DNA of 10,163 nt from Neisseriales bacterium (lineage in GTDB: Bacteria; Pseudomonadota; Gammaproteobacteria; Burkholderiales; UBA11063): the NCBI GenBank assembly GCA_008017145.1, contig SSGY01000028.1, forward strand, positions 1 to 10,163, written 5' to 3'. Both the position numbers and the translations under genes were made by a program. Below the pieces are notes generated by a model. That model had not been told where the DNA came from and searched no databases. It saw nothing but the letters and a program-made list of their open reading frames with translations. This document shows, in pieces, positions 6,480 to 10,163 of the stretch. Positions within the stretch are counted from its first letter, which is position 1, and every line of letters begins with the position of its first letter.

Positions 6480-8180
6480 CTATCCATTAGTATTAGCTTC
6501 AATTTCCGATAAGGATGTTACACCTAAACGCACTTTATTCAAGCCACTTTGTCGCAAACTCAGCACTCCTTCTTTGCGTGCTTGGGCGGCGAGTTCTACC
6601 GATGTTGCACTCAATAAAATCAAACGTTTGAGCTCATCTGAAATTGCCATAGTTTCGAACACACCAACCCGTCCTTTATAGCCAGTATTATGACAAGCAT
6701 AACAGCCTACTGCCACATATGGCTGCCATCCTGCATTCACTTCTTCTGGTGTAAACCCAGCTTCAATCAAAGCTACTTTTTCCATTTTAGCTAAGCGCTT
6801 GCATTGAGGACATAACTTACGCACCAAACGCTGCGCAATGATTGCTAAAATTGAGTCACCGACATTATATGCAGGAACGCCCATGCTCACTAAGCGCACT
6901 AATGCTGAGGGTGCATCATTGGTATGCAATGTAGATAAAACCAAATGTCCGGTTTGTGCTGCCTTAATCGCCATTTCGGCAGTATCATAATCACGAATCT
7001 CTCCGACCATTATCACATCAGGATCTTGCCGTAAAAAAGCCCTGAGCGCGACCCCAAATGTCAAGCCAGTTTTTTCATTAATCGCCACTTGATTGATCCC
7101 ACTAAGAGGAATCTCAATTGGATCTTCTGCGGTGGAGATATTGCGACTGCTATCATTTAGCATATTTAAACACGTATAAAGAGAAACTGTTTTACCAGAT
7201 CCCGTAGGACCTGTTACCAAAACCATGCCATACGGACGTGATACCGCATCTACAATAATCCTCTTCTGGTCTGGATCAAACCCCAGAGCCTCAATTCCTA
7301 GACTTGCCGCTTTACGATCTAAAATCCGTAAAACTATTTTTTCACCAAAGGATGTAGGCAAGGTACTAACCCGAAAGTCGATAATTTGATTCTGAGACAC
7401 AGCAAGGCGTAAACGTCCATCCTGCGGCACTCTACGCTCAGAAATATCTAACTTTGATACCACCTTAATCCGCGCTGCAATCTTATCCTTCAGAGCCATT
7501 GGAGGAGTAGCTATCTCACTTAAAACACCATCTATCCGATAACGTACCCGATAGTTTTTTTCATATGGTTCGAAATGGACATCAGAAGCTCCCATTTGCA
7601 CTGCATCAAAAATCATTTTATGGACAAACTTTACAATTGGCTGATCATCATCACCAGAGTTAACCATGTCCGTGCTACCGCCATCATCTTCAGTAGCAAA
7701 TTCAATCCCTTCCAGAGCGGATTCATCCAAGTCAATAGTTTTGAAATAATTACTGCTGTTTTGGTTAATCACGCGCTCCAGCTGTGATTCTTCAACTAAA
7801 ATCAAATCAATTTTCAGACCGGTTTTAAAACTAATTGAATCAAATAATTCTTTATTAGTTGGGTCTACAACTGCAAGCTTCAAAAGCTTACCTCGTTTAA
7901 CTAGTGGTACAATTCTGTTATTGATAATTACATCCATACCAATCAAACCGACAGGCATAAAGTCTAAATTAAAGGCATCAATATCTAGAACAGGGATACC
8001 ATAAAATGATGCAAGAATATTCATAATTTTATGGACTGTTATCTCAGGCTTCACCTTAGATATTGCATTAATTATTGAAACTCGCTCATGAGCAGCTGTA
8101 TCTGTAGCCTTTTTTATATCATCTGGTTGTAATAACCCAGCTTGTGCCAAAATTGTAAATATACCACTATTCAATGCCAT
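6480..8180 (-). CDS. pilB: Type IV pilus assembly (extension) ATPase PilB (PilF in Neisseria)
   Basis: PilB is the cytoplasmic hexameric AAA+-like ATPase that powers pilus extension. In this 566-residue protein, residues 1-145 form the N-terminal T2SSE/MshEN-type region (for example FYGIPVLDIDAF at 59-70). It is followed by the second N-domain from about 180 (DDDQPIVKFVHKMI, GASDVHFEPY) and the ATPase core: Walker A GPTGSGKT at 324-331, Asp box AEDPIEI from 351, Walker B DPDVIMVGEIRD at 386-397 and His box TGHLVLSTLHTND at 410-422. A zinc-type tetracysteine (Cys457, Cys460, Cys493, Cys496) marks PilB/GspE rather than the retraction ATPase PilT. The start has no good Shine-Dalgarno (AAAGC at most), unlike the other genes here. 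It follows the CorB-type gene after a 72-bp gap in which I see no convincing promoter. Confidence 0.97.
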   Translation of the reverse strand: MALNSGIFTILAQAGLLQPDDIKKATDTAAHERVSIINAISKVKPEITVHKIMNILASFYGIPVLDIDAFNLDFMPVGLIGMDVIINNRIVPLVKRGKLLKLAVVDPTNKELFDSISFKTGLKIDLILVEESQLERVINQNSSNYFKTIDLDESALEGIEFATEDDGGSTDMVNSGDDDQPIVKFVHKMIFDAVQMGASDVHFEPYEKNYRVRYRIDGVLSEIATPPMALKDKIAARIKVVSKLDISERRVPQDGRLRLAVSQNQIIDFRVSTLPTSFGEKIVLRILDRKAASLGIEALGFDPDQKRIIVDAVSRPYGMVLVTGPTGSGKTVSLYTCLNMLNDSSRNISTAEDPIEIPLSGINQVAINEKTGLTFGVALRAFLRQDPDVIMVGEIRDYDTAEMAIKAAQTGHLVLSTLHTNDAPSALVRLVSMGVPAYNVGDSILAIIAQRLVRKLCPQCKRLAKMEKVALIEAGFTPEEVNAGWQPYVAVGCYACHNTGYKGRVGVFETMAISDELKRLILLSATSVELAAQARKEGVLSLRQSGLNKVRLGVTSLSEIEANTNG

Positions 8181-8252
8181 GTTTTTAGCTTTGTAAAATT
8201 ATTACTATTTAACCTAATATTTTATCATGTATGCTCAAATGTACTGGTTTAA

Positions 8253-9494
8253 TTATTCTAGGATACGTGAAATACGAACTCTTTCCGCCCAATATTTACC
8301 GACATTTAGGACTTCAAAGCATAAATTATTTATCCTAAAACAGAAATTCGGGCTGGGAATAACACCCAAATGTTTCATAATCAGTCCATTAATACTCATA
8401 GCATCGTAACTTGCAGGCAAATCCAAATTATATGCCTCATTAAATTCACGCACAAGAGTAGCTCCATCAACAATATACTGCCCGGCTGATTCTTCAATCA
8501 TCAAGTAGCTTCGGTGTGGAGCGTCCGTCGTAAAATCGCCAAAGACAATTTCAAGCATGTCTTCAAGACAAGCAATTCCCAAAGTATCACCATATTCATT
8601 GACTACTACAAAAATGCGCTCACGCTGCTTCTGAGCTTCGGTTAATTGCTTGATAATTGGAATAAAGTCTGGAATAAAATTAATTTTACGAATCAGCCCA
8701 CGCAAATCATTTAAATTGTACTCTTCCAAACCAAGAGACAAAATATCTTTCGCATGAATAAACCCTATAATTTGGTCCAAACTTCCTTCACAAACCAGTA
8801 TTCGCGTATGATGAGGATGCTGCAGTTGGTCACGAATACTTTGAAAATCATCGCTTAAATTAACAATTTCAGCATTACGTAGAGGAATCACAACCTCTTT
8901 AATGGCTAATTGCTCTAGCTCAATTGAATTCAATAATATTGAACGATGATCATCAGCAAACGGTGAACGCTTATCAGCAATAATTGCTTTTAACTCATCA
9001 AGCGAAGTTCCATCAGCATGACCGACACCAAGTGCCCGAGTAATAAAATAAACAATTTTATCAATAAACCAGATAAGTGGTTGAGTAACAACAAATAAAA
9101 AATACAAAGGAACTGCAACAGTGCGTAAAACAGTAACAGGTGCTTTAGAAGCAATAATTTTGGGTGCAGCCTCTGAAAAAATAATAATCATCAATGTAAC
9201 AAGCAATGTTGATAGAGACAAAACCAGCTCGTGACCGGCACCAAAAATCTTTAAAACCAACATCGTTGATAAAGTCGTTACTAAAGCATTAAAAAAGCTA
9301 TTCCCAAATAAACTAAATATTAGTACACGCTCTAGCTGTTGTTTTAATTTTAACGCATAACTCGCCCATATTTCCTCATCAGCCAGCGAAATCAATTTAT
9401 GTTCTGAAATAGCAACACTTGCTGTTTCTAAAAACGAAAACAGACTTGCAATAAGCAATAAGAAAAATAAACCAATAAAACTTAATATGTCCAT
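8253..9494 (-). CDS. HlyC/CorC-family CNNM/CBS-domain membrane protein (CorB/YfjD type)
   Basis: This 413-residue protein has the full CNNM-CBS-CBS-CorC_HlyC layout. Transmembrane segments lie at about 4-24, 57-82, 92-110 and 122-148, with GNSFFN at 64-69 and SEAAPKIIA at 107-115, matching the family's GN..x..N and SE..PK ion-site motifs. A tandem CBS pair covers about 200-320 (IIGFIHAKDIL at 242-252; NEYGDTLGIACLEDML at 299-314). The C-terminal transporter-associated domain is about 335-410 (YIVDGATLVREFNEAY). Bacterial CNNM homologues are implicated in Mg2+/Co2+ efflux. Mutagenesis-grade assignment of the substrate is not possible here. The usual MIPR motif before CBS1 reads VIPLR. AGG 8 nt upstream supports the start; an ATG 5 nt further upstream reads straight into TAA. 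The gene is the first of the minus-strand run within this window. Confidence 0.93.
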   Translation of the reverse strand: MDILSFIGLFFLLLIASLFSFLETASVAISEHKLISLADEEIWASYALKLKQQLERVLIFSLFGNSFFNALVTTLSTMLVLKIFGAGHELVLSLSTLLVTLMIIIFSEAAPKIIASKAPVTVLRTVAVPLYFLFVVTQPLIWFIDKIVYFITRALGVGHADGTSLDELKAIIADKRSPFADDHRSILLNSIELEQLAIKEVVIPLRNAEIVNLSDDFQSIRDQLQHPHHTRILVCEGSLDQIIGFIHAKDILSLGLEEYNLNDLRGLIRKINFIPDFIPIIKQLTEAQKQRERIFVVVNEYGDTLGIACLEDMLEIVFGDFTTDAPHRSYLMIEESAGQYIVDGATLVREFNEAYNLDLPASYDAMSINGLIMKHLGVIPSPNFCFRINNLCFEVLNVGKYWAERVRISRILE

Positions 9495-9691
9495 TACATT
9501 ACCTACGAATACATGACTATTTTTAAAGAATAAATATTAACAATTTTTTAGAAATACACTACACAAGCTAATAATATATACCGATTGCTCTTATTGAGTT
9601 TCTGCAGATGCAAAACACTTTGTTATACATCCAAAATCTAATTAGCAAATTAACATAAACTCAAATATTTGTCAAGCAACAATTTTGGTGA

Positions 9692-9721
9692 TTGCTCGCT
9701 ATAGTCTGCCAATTTTATAAT
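9692..9721 (+). promoter_or_regulatory. Sigma-70-like promoter for the small ORF
   Basis: A perfect -10 hexamer TATAAT lies at 9716-9721. Eighteen nucleotides upstream is a weak -35, TTGCTC at 9692-9697 (TTG conserved). A start near 9728 would give a leader of about 57 nt to the ATG at 9785. The placement directly before a stem-loop, a strong Shine-Dalgarno and an ORF supports it more than the -35 does. Confidence 0.5.
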
Positions 9722-9730
9722 ACTGCTATA

Positions 9731-9762
9731 GATCAATAAATTTCTATAAATTAAAATTGATC
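9731..9762 (+). promoter_or_regulatory. Stem-loop or operator-like dyad at the 5' end of the small-ORF leader
   Basis: GATCAAT (9731-9737) and ATTGATC (9756-9762) form a perfect 7-bp dyad. Inside it AATTT (9739-9743) can pair with AAATT (9748-9752) around a CTAT loop, giving an imperfect two-part hairpin. It would begin about three nucleotides after the predicted transcription start, where a hairpin would protect the transcript's 5' end. The same dyad could instead be a protein-binding operator just downstream of the -10. Confidence 0.45.
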
Positions 9763-9784
9763 AACATGTTAAAAGGAAGAAATC

Positions 9785-9925
9785 ATGAAAACATTTTTTA
9801 TCAAAATTATCTCCAATGCAATTAAAATAATTGCAGCAGCACAAGCAATAGAAAATCAACTTTATTACTGTCATTCTAATTCGCTCAGACTAAATCCGAA
9901 AAAAATCATTAAAATAGGACAATAA
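9785..9925 (+). CDS. Small basic amphipathic protein of unknown function (46 aa; faint DUF1127-like C-terminus)
   Basis: A complete 46-codon ORF, ATG to TAA, is preceded by an optimal Shine-Dalgarno (AAGGA at 9773-9777, 7 nt spacing) and a promoter with perfect TATAAT. The product has seven Lys/Arg and one acidic residue. Residues 4-22 (FFIKIISNAIKIIAAAQAI) form a predicted amphipathic helix, with Lys7, Ser10, Asn11 and Lys14 on one face, that could bind a membrane or RNA. A Tyr-Tyr-Cys-His segment follows, and the tail is LRLNPKKIIKIGQ. The spacing of Leu/Ile and the final Ile-Gly recall the C-terminus of DUF1127 proteins (pattern L-x(4)-L-x-D-I-G), and the length fits, but the Asp and the usual arginines are missing. 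A type I toxin or other regulatory small protein is another possibility. It is the only plus-strand gene I support. Function unknown. Confidence 0.6.
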   Translation: MKTFFIKIISNAIKIIAAAQAIENQLYYCHSNSLRLNPKKIIKIGQ

Positions 9926-10106
9926 ACTTTGTGCATCATTAAACTAAGGAACAATAACAACTTTCATACTTCTAATCCGGAGTGGTACTATATAAATCAA
10001 TGCACAAACTATTCACAATTAGTTATAGTACCTATTCATATCTAGTGTGTGCAACTAATATTTAAAAAGCTATAACAGTTAATTACACTAATTAGAAGAA
10101 TGGAAG
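9926..10106. other. Non-coding AT-rich region with interleaved inverted repeats
   Basis: Downstream of the small ORF no reading frame with start and ribosome-binding site is convincing. The region holds two perfect 9-bp inverted repeats in pseudoknot order (listed separately), a 7-bp alternative pairing, GTTATAG (10022-10028) with CTATAAC (10070-10076), and the right arm of the long inverted repeat. No standard GC-stem plus T-run terminator is visible. Confidence 0.6.
9928..10032. repeat. Two interleaved perfect 9-bp inverted repeats (pseudoknot-like order)
   Basis: Pair 1 is TTTGTGCAT at 9928-9936 with ATGCACAAA at 10000-10008. Pair 2 is GGTACTATA at 9984-9992 with TATAGTACC at 10024-10032. 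The right arm of pair 1 lies inside the loop of pair 2, giving the a-b-a'-b' order of a pseudoknot. As RNA this would be the 3' untranslated region of the small-ORF transcript or a separate non-coding RNA. Both arms are perfect, but neither stem is G+C-rich. Confidence 0.4.
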
Positions 10107-10163
10107 ATGTTATTCACAACTCACACACACCCAATCGACAAAACTATACAGAATACCGATGAG
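10107..10163 (+). CDS. Possible start of an ORF running off the right edge
   Basis: ATG at 10107 opens a frame of 19 codons that is still open at the window end. An AGAAG 8 nt upstream is a weak ribosome-binding site. The visible residues (MLFTTHTHPIDKTIQ...) show no signal peptide or motif that I recognise. It may be a real gene truncated by the window, or chance in a short stretch. Confidence 0.25.
   Translation, partial: MLFTTHTHPIDKTIQNTDE
10110..10118 (+). promoter_or_regulatory. DnaA-box-like 9-mer
   Basis: TTATTCACA fits the relaxed DnaA-box consensus TTATNCACA exactly. A one-mismatch copy, CTATTCACA, lies at 10009-10017. Two copies without other origin features (no AT-rich 13-mer array, no dnaA, dnaN, gyrB or rpmH nearby) do not make an origin. 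Confidence 0.2.

Larger units (their letters stand above)
9495..9784. other. AT-rich intergenic region between divergent genes
   Basis: These 290 bp separate the minus-strand CorB-type gene from a plus-strand small ORF. No convincing gene is present. I see no strong promoter for the CorB-type gene on the minus strand. The right part carries the plus-strand promoter, the leader stem-loop and the ribosome-binding site of the small ORF, plus one arm of a long inverted repeat (9638-9654); these are listed separately. Confidence 0.7.
9638..10095. repeat. Long-range imperfect inverted repeat bracketing the small-ORF unit
   Basis: The left arm at 9638-9654 (CTAATTAGCAAATTAAC) is, on the other strand, GTTAATT-TG-CTAATTAG. 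The right arm at 10078-10095 reads GTTAATT-ACA-CTAATTAG. Fifteen positions match around a 2/3-nt core difference, and one further outward pair (9637 T with 10096 A) extends it. The arms enclose about 420 bp holding the promoter, small ORF and downstream repeats. I see no clear target-site duplication. It could be the ends of a small mobile or MITE-like cassette, paired regulator sites, or chance in AT-rich DNA. Confidence 0.4.

Noticed and set aside
7575..7787. Open frame on the plus strand inside pilB
   Set aside because: It is antisense to the PilB N-terminal coding region; the translation has no recognisable features.
8227..8409. Open frame on the plus strand over the end of the CorB-type gene
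   Set aside because: It overlaps the conserved C-terminal domain of the minus-strand gene and lacks a Shine-Dalgarno site.
9568..9630. Twenty-codon minus-strand frame with two cysteines in the intergenic region
   Set aside because: No usable ribosome-binding site and no promoter; the length is common by chance.
9608..9658. Sixteen-codon plus-strand frame upstream of the small ORF
   Set aside because: No Shine-Dalgarno, and it lies upstream of the predicted promoter, so it would not be in the same transcript.
9926..9960. Terminator directly after the small ORF
   Set aside because: No G+C-rich stem with a following T-run is present; the first arm of the interleaved repeat pairs only over a long distance.
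10000..10065. Twenty-one-codon plus-strand frame within the inverted-repeat region
   Set aside because: The nearest GGAG is about 18 nt from the ATG, too far; it also overlaps the repeat arms.
10110..10163. Minus-strand frame entering from the right edge and ending at TAA
   Set aside because: Only 17 codons are visible with no motif; a C-terminal tail of a gene outside the window cannot be shown.
1..10163. tRNA, rRNA, CRISPR array, transposase or Neisseria/Haemophilus-type DNA uptake sequences
   Set aside because: No cloverleaf-like segment, regular spacer-repeat pattern, transposase motif or repeated uptake word was seen on either strand.

Overview
The window is a low-GC, gene-dense bacterial chromosome segment. 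It reads as a proteobacterium of the beta/gamma branch: it has a PilB/PilC/PilD type IV pilus (T4P) assembly set, a pilus-type PilZ adaptor without c-di-GMP motifs, dapA followed directly by a lipoprotein gene (the dapA-bamC order of beta- and gammaproteobacteria), and a CorB-type CNNM/CBS protein. A low-GC betaproteobacterium, possibly of the Neisseriales, is my best guess. The sequence alone does not fix this, and there is no rRNA gene to help.

Layout: from 1 to about 9494 everything is on the minus strand. In the direction of transcription the order is CorB-type CNNM/CBS membrane protein, pilB (assembly ATPase), pilC (inner-membrane platform), a 147-bp gap, pilD (prepilin peptidase), coaE (dephospho-CoA kinase), an AsmA-family protein, pilZ, dapA, and the first 44 codons of a lipoprotein that is probably bamC. 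From coaE to bamC the genes are 0-9 bp apart, and most stop codons are fused to the next gene's Shine-Dalgarno sequence, so translational coupling is likely. The pilC-pilD gap holds a terminator-like inverted repeat and a consensus -10 hexamer, so pilD onward may have its own promoter.

The last 670 bp (9495-10163) carry no large gene. They do hold an apparently self-contained plus-strand unit: a promoter with a perfect TATAAT, a stem-loop starting at about +3, an excellent Shine-Dalgarno and a 46-codon ORF for a small, basic, amphipathic protein whose C-terminus faintly recalls DUF1127. Downstream are two interleaved perfect 9-bp inverted repeats that could form a pseudoknot. The whole unit is bracketed by a 17/18-bp imperfect inverted repeat at 9638-9654 and 10078-10095. 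This tail is the least ordinary part of the window.

Together, the large genes join T4P machine assembly (PilB, PilC, PilD, PilZ) with envelope homeostasis (AsmA family, probable BamC, CorB type) and two core metabolic enzymes (CoaE, DapA). No pilin gene, tRNA, rRNA, CRISPR array or transposase is visible.
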